This document shows positions 44,701 through 53,083 of a DNA stretch of 64,000 nucleotides, piece by piece. Source of the stretch: Bacillus sp. OK048 (lineage in GTDB: Bacteria; Bacillota; Bacilli; Bacillales; Cytobacillaceae); assembly GCF_900103525.1 (NCBI RefSeq), contig NZ_FNHN01000001.1, positions 62,001 to 126,000 on the forward strand, read 5' to 3'. Position 1 is the first letter of the stretch. The number at the start of each line of letters is the position of its first letter. A program made the translations under genes and the position numbers. Under the pieces are notes generated by a model that ran no database searches, was not told where the DNA came from, and worked only from the letters and a program-made list of their open reading frames with translations.

Positions 44701-44968
44701 GATGATGACCAAAACTCATAGAAAAGATCATAAAAAGGGTCATCATAACCACGATGATGACCAAAACTCATAGAAAAAATTATATACATGGTCATCATAA
44801 CCATGATGATGACCAAAACTCATAGAAAAAATTATAAACAGGGTCATCATAACCAGGATGATAACCAAAACTCATAGAAAAAATTATTAACATGGTCATC
44901 ATAACCACGATGATGACCAAAACTCATGAAAAAATCATAAAAATGGTCATCATAACCCCATGATGACC
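44701..44968. repeat. 52-bp dyad repeat array 2 (five units plus a partial)
   Basis: GATGATGACC (one copy GATGATAACC) begins at 44701, 44753, 44805, 44857 and 44909, an exact 52-bp period, with a partial ATGATGACC at 44960. Each copy is followed about 28 bases later by GGTCATCAT. Junctions GGTCATCAT-aacca-ATGATGACC also pair. Inner sequence is AAAACTCATAGAAAAAATTA-like. It fills much of the 474-bp gap between the divergent yodT and Ktr genes; the flanks (44602-44700, 44970-45060) show only AT-rich sequence. Confidence 0.92.
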
Positions 44969-45075
44969 AAAAATCGTTGATGTCTTCAATCATTCGTTCT
45001 AGTAGGAAAAACTATCTTTTACTTTTACCCCTAGTTGCTATAAAATAACAGTTAATATACAAAAGGAAGGTTCAA

Positions 45076-46440
45076 ATGAATATATCAAGAAAGCATTCAT
45101 TAAAAAAGAAAGAGCTATCCACTATTCAATTAATCGTTATTTTTTACCTATCGGCGTTAATCATTTCGACTTTACTTTTGAAAATACCCTTCGCTCATAA
45201 AGAAAATGCGTCATTGAGTTTTATCGATGCCTTATTTACATCGGCGAGTGCTGTCAGTGTAACAGGTCTAAGTACCATCTCCTTAAAAGATACATTTAAT
45301 AATTTTGGAATATTTCTCTTATGTCTTATTCTTCAATTAGGCGGATTAGGGGTCATGTCACTTAGTACCTTCCTATGGATCATGATTGGGAAAAAAGTAG
45401 GATTAAAGGAACGCCAACTGATCATGGTCGACCAAAATCAATCTCACTTATCGGGATTGGTGCAGCTGGCGAAGCGGATCTTTATTATCATCATTTCCTT
45501 TGAAATCATTGGGGGCATTATTTTAGGACTACGCTTTTTGAAATACTTTGACAGTCCACTATCAGCATTTAAACATGGATTTTTCGGTTCAATTAGTGCT
45601 ACCACAAATGCTGGATTTGATATTACCGGCGAATCATTAATTCCTTTTAGCAATGACTACTTTGTTCAAATGGTGGTCATTTTATTAATGATTATCGGAG
45701 CGATCGGCTTTCCAGTGATTGTCGAGGTTTATGAATTCTTCTTAAGTTTAAAGGTTAAGCGAAGGTATCATTTTACGTTATTTACGAAATTAACTACGGT
45801 AACATTTGTGATCTTAACGGTAGTTGGTGGCATCATGATTTATTTACTAGATAGCTATCACTTTTTCGCCGATAAATCATGGCATGAAGCATTCTTCTAT
45901 TCCCTATTTAATTCTACCACCACGAAAAGTGCAGGGCTTGGCATAATGGATTTGAATGATTTTACAACAAGTAATCAGCTCTTTTTATCAATTTTAATGT
46001 TTATTGGCGGTTCTCCCAGCAGTGCCTCGGGTGGAATCCGGACTACAACGTTCGCCATTGTACTACTCGCAATCTTCTTTTATGCACGTGGAAAAGGTTC
46101 AATTAAAATATTTAGACGGGAACTCCATAGCGAGGATATTCTAAAATCCTTTATCGTAATTTCGACGGCGGCCATGCTCTGTTTGGTTTCAATCTTAATT
46201 CTCTCGATTACAGAAGATGGGACCATTATTCAGGTGATTGTTGAAGTTACCTCTGCGTTTGGAACCAATGGACTATCGATGGGCTTAACACCGATGTTAA
46301 CGACGTTCGGAAAGATCCTCATTATATTGTTGATGTTTATTGGCCGACTTGGAATTGTTACATGTTTATTAATACTAAGAGGAAAAGACTCCAGCCAGGA
46401 TAAGATTCATTTCCCGAAAGAGAAAGTTACGATCGGATAA
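45076..46440 (+). CDS. Ktr/Trk-type potassium uptake membrane subunit
   Basis: A 454-residue TrkH/KtrB superfamily protein with four M1-P-M2 repeats. Selectivity-filter-like loops include SAVSVTGLS, SATTNAGFD, NSTTTKSAGLG and SAFGTNGLS, with glycines at the expected places. SPSSASGGIRTTT is the intramembrane loop region gating Ktr channels. It needs a cytosolic KtrA/C partner, not encoded here, so it resembles KtrD (lone gene). AGGAAGG precedes ATG 45076. Confidence 0.9.
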   Translation: MNISRKHSLKKKELSTIQLIVIFYLSALIISTLLLKIPFAHKENASLSFIDALFTSASAVSVTGLSTISLKDTFNNFGIFLLCLILQLGGLGVMSLSTFLWIMIGKKVGLKERQLIMVDQNQSHLSGLVQLAKRIFIIIISFEIIGGIILGLRFLKYFDSPLSAFKHGFFGSISATTNAGFDITGESLIPFSNDYFVQMVVILLMIIGAIGFPVIVEVYEFFLSLKVKRRYHFTLFTKLTTVTFVILTVVGGIMIYLLDSYHFFADKSWHEAFFYSLFNSTTTKSAGLGIMDLNDFTTSNQLFLSILMFIGGSPSSASGGIRTTTFAIVLLAIFFYARGKGSIKIFRRELHSEDILKSFIVISTAAMLCLVSILILSITEDGTIIQVIVEVTSAFGTNGLSMGLTPMLTTFGKILIILLMFIGRLGIVTCLLILRGKDSSQDKIHFPKEKVTIG

Positions 46441-46443
46441 AGG

Positions 46444-46466
46444 GCAGAGGCAACTCTGCTTTTTTA
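46444..46466 (+). terminator. Terminator of the Ktr gene
   Basis: GCAGAG-GCAA-CTCTGC followed by TTTTTTAT. Confidence 0.85.
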
Positions 46467-46479
46467 TTTCATGTCCTTT

Positions 46480-46626
46480 ATGAGGTCCAGTTTTCAGTTT
46501 CTCTCACTTGTTTGGGCTTCATGAACGCTTTATGAGGACCACTTTTCAGTTTCTATCACTTGTTTGGGCCTCATGAATCCTCCATGAAGCCCGTTTTTCC
46601 AAATTTCTCACCAGTATGGTTCTCAT
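46480..46626. repeat. 52-bp dyad repeat array 3 (three units)
   Basis: ATGAGGTCCA at 46480, ATGAGGACCA at 46532 and ATGAAGCCC at 46584 mark an exact 52-bp period. Each is followed by a complementary arm (TTGGGCTTCAT, TTGGGCCTCAT, GGTTCTCAT) after about 22-25 bases, with some G-U and compensatory changes. Inner segment resembles TTTTCAGTTTCTCTCACTTG. It lies between the convergent Ktr and FAD-oxidoreductase genes. Confidence 0.85.
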
Positions 46627-46671
46627 GAACTCTTTATTAATTATCGGGGATAGCTAGCTTGCTATGAAACT

Positions 46672-46702
46672 AAAAAAACAAACCCGCAAATATTAGCGGG
46701 TT
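46672..46702 (-). terminator. Terminator of the FAD oxidoreductase gene
   Basis: Arms AACCCGC and GCGGGTT followed by TTTGTTTTTTT on the minus strand. Confidence 0.85.
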
Positions 46703-48167
46703 AGGACATAACGACTTCTTTTTTACCTTCAGTGACTGCTTTTTTGATGATATCTCTGGCAATCCAAACGCCACATGCACTTGCTTGGGCAAGACCTCGG
46801 GTGATTCCTGCGCCGTCTCCGCCGACATACAAACCACTGATTTCTGATTCAAAACGGTCATTGAGTTTTGGGCGTGCAGAGTAGAATTTCGCTTCGACTC
46901 CGTAGAACAATGTGTGTTCTGAAGCTAACCCAGGCGTAATTTGATTTAATGCTTCGGTCATTTCAATTAAACTTTTAAGCGTATTATATGGAAGAACTAA
47001 ACCTAGATCCCCTGGCACCGCCTCTTTTAGGGTTGGCTCGAGGAATCCTTCTTTAATCCTTCTTTCGGTTGAACGTCTGCCTTTTAGAATATCGCCGTAT
47101 TTTTGCACGATCAAGCCGCCATTTGAAAGGGCGTTGGCAAGACGTGATACTTCGTGGGCATATTCGTTCGGCTTATCAAAAGGCTCTGAAAATGTATGTG
47201 ATACCAATAATGCGAAATTCGTATTTGGGCTGCCAAGTTTCGGATCTTTGTAGGCATGTCCATTGGCAAGCATGATACCAGAATGGTTTTCAACGACAAC
47301 ATGTCCGGAAGGGTTGCTGCAAAACGTTCGTACTCTCGTTCCGACGGAAGTATTGAAGACAAATTTCCCTTCATATAAATGATCATTAATTTCCTTCATA
47401 ACAATGTCAGATGTCTCCACCCGTACGCCGATATCTACTTGGTTACTTGTCATCTTCAGACGGCGTGCTTTCAAAATTTCAGTTAGCCATTTCGAACCAT
47501 CCCTACCTGGGGTAATAACAACCTTATCTGCAAAAAGCTCCTTATCGCCTTTCAGCTTGATCCCCTTAACGACATAACCATCAATTGTTCTTTCCGTAAT
47601 CAAATCTTGTACTTCTGTTTTAAAAGACAGTTCCACTTTATCATTTAAGTATTCAAAGATACTTTTCATAATTTCTAAGTTTTGCTCTGTACCTAGGTGA
47701 CGAACTTGGGCACGCAGCAATTTTAAGCCCGCTGCAAATGCGCGGCGCTCGATGTCCTTCACTTGATCTGTAAGCGGATCGGTAATACTATCTGTTGCAC
47801 CGTGTTTTAAATTTATCTCATCAACATATTTAATCAAATCAATGACCTGAGAATCTGGAAGATAATCGGTCATCCAACCGCCAAATTCACTTGTGATATT
47901 AAACTTTCCATCAGAATATGCTCCTGCACCACCGAAGCCAGCAGTGATGGAACAAGCAGGCAAGCATCCTGCGTACTCTTTCCTGCCTGCTGCTGGAGGG
48001 CATTTCTCAATTTTATTATCTAAAATCGGACAATTTCTTCGATAAATATCATGCCCCTTATCTACTAAAAGCACCTTTGCGTTTGGCATTTTTAGTGTAA
48101 GTTCATAACAGGTAAAAATTCCTGCAGGACCTGCACCCACTACAATCACATCATATTTATTTTCCAT
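46701..48167 (-). CDS. FAD-dependent oxidoreductase of unknown substrate
   Basis: A 488-residue flavoprotein. The dinucleotide fold VIVVGAGPAGIFTCYEL is at the N-terminus, and the C-terminal FAD contact GLYVGGDGAGITRGLAQASACG is complete. A Cys-rich insert (RRNCPILDNKIEKCPPAAGR...CLPACS) near 45-75 is characteristic of a group of Firmicute and Clostridium dehydrogenases of uncharacterised role. Substrate is unknown. ATG 48167 follows GGAGG. It is a single gene. Confidence 0.85.
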   Translation of the reverse strand: MENKYDVIVVGAGPAGIFTCYELTLKMPNAKVLLVDKGHDIYRRNCPILDNKIEKCPPAAGRKEYAGCLPACSITAGFGGAGAYSDGKFNITSEFGGWMTDYLPDSQVIDLIKYVDEINLKHGATDSITDPLTDQVKDIERRAFAAGLKLLRAQVRHLGTEQNLEIMKSIFEYLNDKVELSFKTEVQDLITERTIDGYVVKGIKLKGDKELFADKVVITPGRDGSKWLTEILKARRLKMTSNQVDIGVRVETSDIVMKEINDHLYEGKFVFNTSVGTRVRTFCSNPSGHVVVENHSGIMLANGHAYKDPKLGSPNTNFALLVSHTFSEPFDKPNEYAHEVSRLANALSNGGLIVQKYGDILKGRRSTERRIKEGFLEPTLKEAVPGDLGLVLPYNTLKSLIEMTEALNQITPGLASEHTLFYGVEAKFYSARPKLNDRFESEISGLYVGGDGAGITRGLAQASACGVWIARDIIKKAVTEGKKEVVMS

Positions 48168-48304
48168 TGTCCAAAACCTCCAAGACGTCTGTATTTACTT
48201 AACCCTTGGTAAATATAGCAAACAAATTTCTTTCCGTCAACAGTAAAAACGAACTATATATAATTAATTGTTCACATCGTTCGTGTTTTGATCGTTTTCA
48301 GAAT

Positions 48305-48337
48305 ATAAAAAAAGACTCAAGGCTTTTCGCCTGAGTC
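48305..48337 (-). terminator. Terminator of the yjcZ-like gene
   Basis: Arms GACTCAGGC and GCCTTGAGTC with a T7 run on the minus strand. Confidence 0.85.
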
Positions 48338-48345
48338 ATTTGCAT

Positions 48346-48531
48346 TTAGCACCAGCTTGCGCCGATGATGATTAATAGAATAAACAGCACCACAATTAAT
48401 ACGAAAGTGCCATAGCCATAACCAAATCCGCATCCACCTACTACTGGTGCTGCATAACCAAATCCACATCCACCTACTGCTGGTGCTGCACCAAATCCAC
48501 AGCAATCTTGCCCATAACCATACATACCCAT
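48346..48531 (-). CDS. YjcZ family sporulation protein
   Basis: A 61-residue protein. The N-terminal half has two near-identical Gly/Cys-rich repeats ([24 protein letters not shown]), and the C-terminal half is a single helix [18 protein letters not shown], the YjcZ/YtzL signature. Such proteins are spore-associated in Bacillus. AAGGAG precedes the ATG; a second ATG six bases on (48525) is an alternative start. Confidence 0.9.
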   Translation of the reverse strand: MGMYGYGQDCCGFGAAPAVGGCGFGYAAPVVGGCGFGYGYGTFVLIVVLFILLIIIGASWC

Positions 48532-48620
48532 TCACTCCTTGCGTTTTTGTCTGTTAACACTCTTACTTTATGTAGTAGGTACTTGACCTGTCTGTGCATT
48601 CGCCTATATTATGAGAATCA

Positions 48621-49238
48621 ATGAATAAAAAATCTGTAGGTGATAGTTTGAAAACTTTATTAAAAAGCTTTGTGAACGGTATTTTGACGATTGTCCCGAT
48701 TATCCTTGTAATCTTTGTCATTTATAAAACTTTTTTGTTTCTCGACGGTTTGCTTGGGAATACATTAAGGCCATATTTAAAGGAAGATTATATTCCTGGG
48801 ATCGGTTTGCTGACCACGATTGTTTTAATTACACTACTTGGCTGGTTATCTACAAAATTTATAACAGGCAGCATCATTAAATTAATTGATCGATGGTTGG
48901 AAAAAATTCCTGTTGTAAAAACCATCTACTCCGTCATAAAAGATACGGTTCAATCCTTTCTTGGCGAGAAAAAGTCTTTTTCGAAGGTGGCACTTGTGGT
49001 TATTCCTGGAACAGAAATGAAGAGTATGGGGTTCGTGACTTCCGAACAATTAGAGAATTTCTACAGTCCACTTAAAGATCATGTAGCCGTCTATGTTCCG
49101 CAAACTTTTCAAGTGGCCGGGTTTACCTTTCTAATTCCGAAGGAGCAAGTTGAAATTATTGATGTAAAGCCTGAAGACGCCATGAAATTTATCCTATCCG
49201 GGGGAATGACCTCCACGTCAAAAGTAAAGGAAAATTAG
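48621..49238 (+). CDS. DUF502 family membrane protein
   Basis: A 205-residue protein with two hydrophobic helices in the first 90 residues (FVNGILTIVPIILVIFVIY, GIGLLTTIVLITLLGW) and a soluble C-terminal part, IPVVKTIYSVIKDTVQSF and a GFVTSEQ segment. The DUF502 role is unknown. No clear ribosome site is visible before ATG 48621. Confidence 0.8.
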   Translation: MNKKSVGDSLKTLLKSFVNGILTIVPIILVIFVIYKTFLFLDGLLGNTLRPYLKEDYIPGIGLLTTIVLITLLGWLSTKFITGSIIKLIDRWLEKIPVVKTIYSVIKDTVQSFLGEKKSFSKVALVVIPGTEMKSMGFVTSEQLENFYSPLKDHVAVYVPQTFQVAGFTFLIPKEQVEIIDVKPEDAMKFILSGGMTSTSKVKEN

Positions 49239-49265
49239 AAAAAGCCGCGAGAATCGCGGCTTTTT
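49239..49265. terminator. Bidirectional terminator
   Basis: Arms AAAAAGCCGCGA and TCGCGGCTTTTT around GAA, between convergent genes. Confidence 0.9.
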
Positions 49266-49698
49266 ACTCTTCGTCAAATAATTTTTTATAAGCTCCGTAA
49301 CCTTCCACTTCAAGCTTTTCTATGGGAATAAAGCGTAAGGCTGCAGAATTAATACAGTACCGTAACCCTGTTGGATCTGGACCGTCGTTAAAAACGTGGC
49401 CTAAATGGGAATCAGCTGTCTTACTTCTCACTTCCGTACGAACCATAAAATGGCTATGATCTTCTTTTTCCAACACTTCTTCCTCTACAATCGGCTTGGT
49501 AAAACTCGGCCAGCCACAGCCTGCGTCATATTTATCGAGTGAGCTAAATAGCGGCTTCCCAGATACGAGATCCACATAAATCCCGTCCCTTGTTTCATTC
49601 CAATATTCGTTCCGAAACGGCGGTTCGGTTCCGTTATTTTGGGTTACTTCATATTGAATTGGTGATAAATCTTTTTTTAATTGTTCCTTATTTTTCAC
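49264..49698 (-). CDS. msrB: Peptide-methionine (R)-S-oxide reductase
   Basis: Repairs the R-epimer of methionine sulfoxide. The 144 residues include [16 protein letters not shown] and the catalytic Cys115 in [13 protein letters not shown]. The two CxxC zinc-binding pairs of many MsrB proteins are absent, so it is the zinc-free form. GTG 49698 follows GGGGGGAG, and it overlaps the msrA end by 11 bases. Confidence 0.95.
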   Translation of the reverse strand: MKNKEQLKKDLSPIQYEVTQNNGTEPPFRNEYWNETRDGIYVDLVSGKPLFSSLDKYDAGCGWPSFTKPIVEEEVLEKEDHSHFMVRTEVRSKTADSHLGHVFNDGPDPTGLRYCINSAALRFIPIEKLEVEGYGAYKKLFDEE

Positions 49699-50221
49699 TT
49701 TTCTCCCCCCAATGTGCTTGAATAAAACCGGCTCTCCCTGAACCTACATGGTATCTTTGATAATGTGCTTGATTTTTCTTATAGTAATGCTGATGATATT
49801 CTTCTGCTGGATAGAACGTTTTGGCTGGTAAAATTGGCGTTACCACAGGCTTCGTGAAGAGTCCGCTCTCCTGTAATGTTTGTTTCGACAGCTCTGCTTG
49901 TTGCTTTTGTTTTTCATTATCGTAAAAAATTGCTGTTTGATAGGATTGACCACGATCGTAAAATTGACCGCCAGCATCGGTTGGATCAATTTGCTGCCAA
50001 TAGAGTTCAAGCAGTCTTTCATATGGAAAAATTTCCGGATTAAACGTGATTTGAACCGCTTCATAATGCCCAGTTGACTCCGAACAGACCTGTTCATATG
50101 TAGGATTCTCAACATGACCGCCGGTATATCCAGAAATGACGTTTATAATTCCCGGCTGCTCATCAAATGGTTTCACCATACACCAAAAACAGCCTCCAGC
50201 AAACGTAGCTAATTCTTCCAC
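49688..50221 (-). CDS. msrA: Peptide-methionine (S)-S-oxide reductase
   Basis: Repairs the S-epimer. The catalytic GGCFWC has Cys11 at the N-terminus; [17 protein letters not shown] and the [12 protein letters not shown] segment complete the family pattern. The 177-residue size is normal. GTG 50221 follows GGTGGGAAC. It is cotranscribed with msrB. Confidence 0.96.
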   Translation of the reverse strand: MEELATFAGGCFWCMVKPFDEQPGIINVISGYTGGHVENPTYEQVCSESTGHYEAVQITFNPEIFPYERLLELYWQQIDPTDAGGQFYDRGQSYQTAIFYDNEKQKQQAELSKQTLQESGLFTKPVVTPILPAKTFYPAEEYHQHYYKKNQAHYQRYHVGSGRAGFIQAHWGEKSEK

Positions 50222-50299
50222 GTTCCCACCCCTTTAATTTTTATTTGCTCCCGACTATGAGTATACCGAATCTAATTAAAGAAATACAATTTACTGACT

Positions 50300-50332
50300 G
50301 ATAAAGCCGAACCACATCTTGCTGGTCCGGCT
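50300..50332 (-). terminator. Terminator of the rsgA-like gene
   Basis: Arms AGCCGGACCA and TGGTTCGGCT followed by TTTAT on the minus strand. Confidence 0.75.
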
Positions 50333-50340
50333 GTAACTTC

Positions 50341-51411
50341 CTATTTAATCTTTTTCTTTTGTTTCAGTTGTTTTGCAACGTTCTTCCACTTTTTCTGTTC
50401 TTCCGTTTGAGCGCGTTTGTCTGCTTTCCGTTCGATATAGGCGAGTTCTTTTTGCAGCTTGTTGAAGCTGGTTAGTCGTCCAGCTGGAAGCGTACCTGCT
50501 GCAATCGCCAAAGCAACGGCACAGCCAGGTTCATCATGATGTTTACAATCTCTAAATCTGCAGTTCTCTGCCAATTCATCAATATCGGAGAACGTTTCTG
50601 TTAGTCCCTCTGAACTTTCCCACAGCTGCAATTCACGCATCCCTGGGGTGTCAATCAGCACACTTCCATTTGGGAGCTGAATCAGCTCGCGATGGGTAGT
50701 CGTGTGCCGCCCTTTGTCATCACCTTCACGAATCTCATTAACGGCCTGCTTCTCATCACCCAATAACCGATTGGTTAAAGTCGACTTTCCTACCCCTGAT
50801 GATCCTAACAAAGCGACCGTTTTTCCAGGCAGTAAGTATGGATCAAGCTGTTCAATTCCACTCATCATCTCCGCGCTAATAGGAATAACCGGTACCCCGC
50901 CAAAGGCGATAGCTTCAACCTCCGCCAGCTTCTCTTCGATATTTTCACAAAGATCAGCTTTGCTCAATACAATTACGGGATTCGCCCCGCTCTCCCATGT
51001 TAGCAAGAGATAACGTTCAATTCTTCTTAAATTAAGGTCGTCATTAAGTGAGTTGACAAGAAAGACAGTATCGACGTTTGCGGCAACAATTTGTTCTTCA
51101 GCCGTTCTGCCGGCAGACTTCCGCGAAAATTTACTAAATCGTGGCATGACAGAATAAATTGTCCCTTTACCCTCGTTCGTCCGCGGTTTCAGCATCACCC
51201 AATCTCCAACCGCCGGATAATCCTCACGACTTAAAGCTTCAAAATTAAATTTTCCTGATACCTCACAAAGCAAGTCGCCCTGCTCCGTCCAGACACGATA
51301 CATATGCTTATGTTCCAAGGCGACGCGGCCGATGATCATCTCTTCGCTTTGCTTTACTGCTAAGAAATCGTTCATTATTTTTTCAGTTAATCCGATTGTT
51401 AGTAAATTCAT
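50341..51411 (-). CDS. RsgA-like circularly permuted ribosome GTPase
   Basis: A 356-residue protein with an N-terminal OB fold, then a circularly permuted GTPase: G4-like LSKADLCENI precedes Walker A LLGSSGVGKSTL and DTPGMREL (G3). The C-terminal zinc finger NCRFRDCKHHDEPGCAV matches RsgA/YloQ. Its tail is Lys-rich. Bacillus normally has another copy (yloQ in the prkC operon), so this is probably a paralogue. It differs from that by its own leader with a peptide-linked attenuator. ATG 51411 follows GGAGG; the frame extends to 51456. Confidence 0.88.
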   Translation of the reverse strand: MNLLTIGLTEKIMNDFLAVKQSEEMIIGRVALEHKHMYRVWTEQGDLLCEVSGKFNFEALSREDYPAVGDWVMLKPRTNEGKGTIYSVMPRFSKFSRKSAGRTAEEQIVAANVDTVFLVNSLNDDLNLRRIERYLLLTWESGANPVIVLSKADLCENIEEKLAEVEAIAFGGVPVIPISAEMMSGIEQLDPYLLPGKTVALLGSSGVGKSTLTNRLLGDEKQAVNEIREGDDKGRHTTTHRELIQLPNGSVLIDTPGMRELQLWESSEGLTETFSDIDELAENCRFRDCKHHDEPGCAVALAIAAGTLPAGRLTSFNKLQKELAYIERKADKRAQTEEQKKWKNVAKQLKQKKKIK

Positions 51412-51430
51412 CCATATTCCTCCAAAAATT

Positions 51431-51468
51431 GTAAAATAAAAAACCATAGGCAACACAGCCCATGGTTT
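51431..51468 (-). terminator. Attenuator terminator before the rsgA-like gene
   Basis: Minus-strand arms AACCATGGGC and GCCTATGGTT (one G-U pair) with a T-rich tract TTTTTTATTTT, ending about 20 bases before the rsgA-like ATG. The arm CACAGCCC (complement of GGGCTGTG, 51454-51461) can pair instead with the leader ORF. Confidence 0.85.
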
Positions 51469-51500
51469 ACTTCACAAAGGAAAAATGGGTATAGATTCCC

Positions 51501-51572
51501 CTAACTGGTGAATCCGCGGGCTGTGCAAGCGATATTGAAATCAACGGCAATTAACGTATTTTCATTTAACAT
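51501..51572 (-). CDS. 23-codon leader peptide
   Basis: ATG 51572 to TAG 51501-51503 on the minus strand encodes 23 residues beginning MLNENTLIAVDF and ending CTARGFTS. A purine-rich site GGCGGGTGAAG lies upstream. Codons near position 16-19 (Cys-Thr-Ala-Arg; bases complementary to 51518-51525) contain CACAGCCC, which is complementary to GGGCTGTG in the terminator. It fits a translation-coupled attenuator; the peptide itself is not a known family. Confidence 0.6.
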   Translation of the reverse strand: MLNENTLIAVDFNIACTARGFTS

Positions 51573-51606
51573 TACACTTCACCCGCCTTCCGAGATATTT
51601 GTATTA

Positions 51607-51635
51607 AGTATATGTGAATAAAAGCCATTTGTAAA
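51607..51635 (-). promoter_or_regulatory. Promoter of the leader-peptide/rsgA-like unit
   Basis: On the minus strand TTTACA (51630-51635), 17 bases, TATACT (51607-51612). Start near 51600 gives a leader of about 190 bases. Confidence 0.7.
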
Positions 51636-51716
51636 CAAATAATCCAAATATAGACACCTACCCAAACATGCTTGAATAAATTAATTTGTAAAGAACTAGA
51701 GAAAGGAGCGATGGGT

Positions 51717-52466
51717 ATGTCTGAAAGTGGAAATCATTCAGATTATCTTCAACGGGCTGCGATGTATGATCTATTAGCTCACAATGCTAAATACTCAAAC
51801 CCAAACCTACACATGCATTATTATTTAAAACATCTAAAATATATGAATAAAGCAATGTTGCAACACAACACTCAGCAAACTCGAGTAGATGGAAAGGTCA
51901 GATTCCTTCACACCTCACCTGATGCCCCCGATGTTGACATTTATATTAACGGGAAGATGCAAGTAAAACGCCTCCCATTTAGAGTGGCAAGCAATTATTT
52001 GTCATTAAATCCTGGAAAGTATCATATTGATATTTATCCTACTGGAAATTCTCTGGACAGTGTCCTGAATAAGAATGTTACCATTGAACCCGGAAAAACC
52101 TACACACTGGCCATCATCGATTCTGTAAAAAAAATGCGCCTGCTACCATACCTTACCCAGCCGGAAGTTCCGCCAAATGAATCAAAAATAAGGTTTTTAC
52201 ACTTATCACCTGATACAGGGGCCTTGGATTTTGCAGTTAAAGACAGAGATGTTGTCTTTCCGAATATCTCCTACAAGCAGACATCCGATTATTTAGGAAT
52301 CATGCCAATGACCGTGGATTTAGAGGTCAGAGCAGCGGGAACAAAACAAGTTGTCCTTCCAATACCAAAAGCCCATTTCCGCCCAAATGAAACCTATACG
52401 ATTATATTGATCGGACTTTCGAAAGAAGAACCTGAAACATTAACAGCAATGATTTTAAAAGATTAA
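51717..52466 (+). CDS. DUF4397 domain protein
   Basis: A 249-residue soluble protein. A Tyr/His-rich N-terminal helix region (YLQRAAMYDLLAHNAKYSN) precedes two tandem DUF4397 units: VRFLHTSPDAPDVDIYINGK (near 60-80) and IRFLHLSPDTGALDFAVKD (near 157-176). No signal peptide. Function unknown; many DUF4397 proteins are surface or cytosolic stress proteins. ATG 51717 (MSESGNH) is eight bases after AGGAG; ATG 51711 is too close. Confidence 0.8.
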   Translation: MSESGNHSDYLQRAAMYDLLAHNAKYSNPNLHMHYYLKHLKYMNKAMLQHNTQQTRVDGKVRFLHTSPDAPDVDIYINGKMQVKRLPFRVASNYLSLNPGKYHIDIYPTGNSLDSVLNKNVTIEPGKTYTLAIIDSVKKMRLLPYLTQPEVPPNESKIRFLHLSPDTGALDFAVKDRDVVFPNISYKQTSDYLGIMPMTVDLEVRAAGTKQVVLPIPKAHFRPNETYTIILIGLSKEEPETLTAMILKD

Positions 52467-52470
52467 AATA

Positions 52471-52502
52471 ATAAGGTGGCCCACCAATGTGAGTCACCTT
52501 AA
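52471..52502. terminator. Bidirectional terminator
   Basis: Arms AAGGTG and CACCTT bracketing a 16-base segment, between convergent genes. Confidence 0.6.
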
Positions 52503-53077
52503 TCAACAGGTACAAGTATTGTAAAAGCAATATCATCTTTTCGTAAATCGAACCTGTTAGCTTTCAGTTCAACATCACTTTTTATCTTTAATTGCTGCAT
52601 ATTTACGTAGATTAGTTTTTCACTCGGCTGTATGTCTACCCCTTTTGGGAGCTTATAATTCTCTTTAATAAATTTAAGGACATACGAAACCGGCAAATGC
52701 AGACTCCCAACCGAAATCGACTTCTGCTTTAAAACTAAATCGCCATTTTCCAGTGCCTCTGGTTCAAAGGTAAGCTTCAAATCCAATTCTTGACTAAAGA
52801 ATGGCAATTTTCCGTATAACTCCACTTCATCCTCTAGACGGACACTATAATCAATCGGTGAATCGCCAGCCTCTTTTTTAATATACTGATTGATCAATCG
52901 ATTTAAATCATCCTTATTCGATGTAACTTCGAAAGAAACACTGTTGTTATTCGGAACACTCTGTTGCATCTTCCCTTTATCATCTGCCGGTACCAAAATC
53001 AATGATAATAGAAGGATCAAAATGAAACCATTTAATCCTAATAAAAGAAAGAATCCCCTTTTCCATTTATTTATCAT
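52499..53077 (-). CDS. ypmS: YpmS family membrane-anchored protein
   Basis: A 192-residue protein. One N-terminal transmembrane helix (GFFLLLGLNGFILILLLSLIL) anchors a soluble domain with KEAGDSPIDYSVRLEDEVEL and VLKFIKENYKLPKGVDI, matching the B. subtilis YpmS (DUF2140) family. It follows ypmR by six bases on the same strand. Function unknown. Confidence 0.82.
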   Translation of the reverse strand: MINKWKRGFFLLLGLNGFILILLLSLILVPADDKGKMQQSVPNNNSVSFEVTSNKDDLNRLINQYIKKEAGDSPIDYSVRLEDEVELYGKLPFFSQELDLKLTFEPEALENGDLVLKQKSISVGSLHLPVSYVLKFIKENYKLPKGVDIQPSEKLIYVNMQQLKIKSDVELKANRFDLRKDDIAFTILVPVD

Positions 53078-53083
53078 CGAAAA

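Noticed and set aside
44701-44968. CRISPR array
   Set aside because: Whole 52-bp units repeat, inner segments are near-identical rather than unique spacers, and no cas genes are present. The same applies to the arrays at 16749 and 46480.
48317-48535. Alternative frame over the YjcZ gene
   Set aside because: Trp/Ser-rich out-of-frame reading of Gly-rich repeats; the YjcZ frame has family match and ribosome site.
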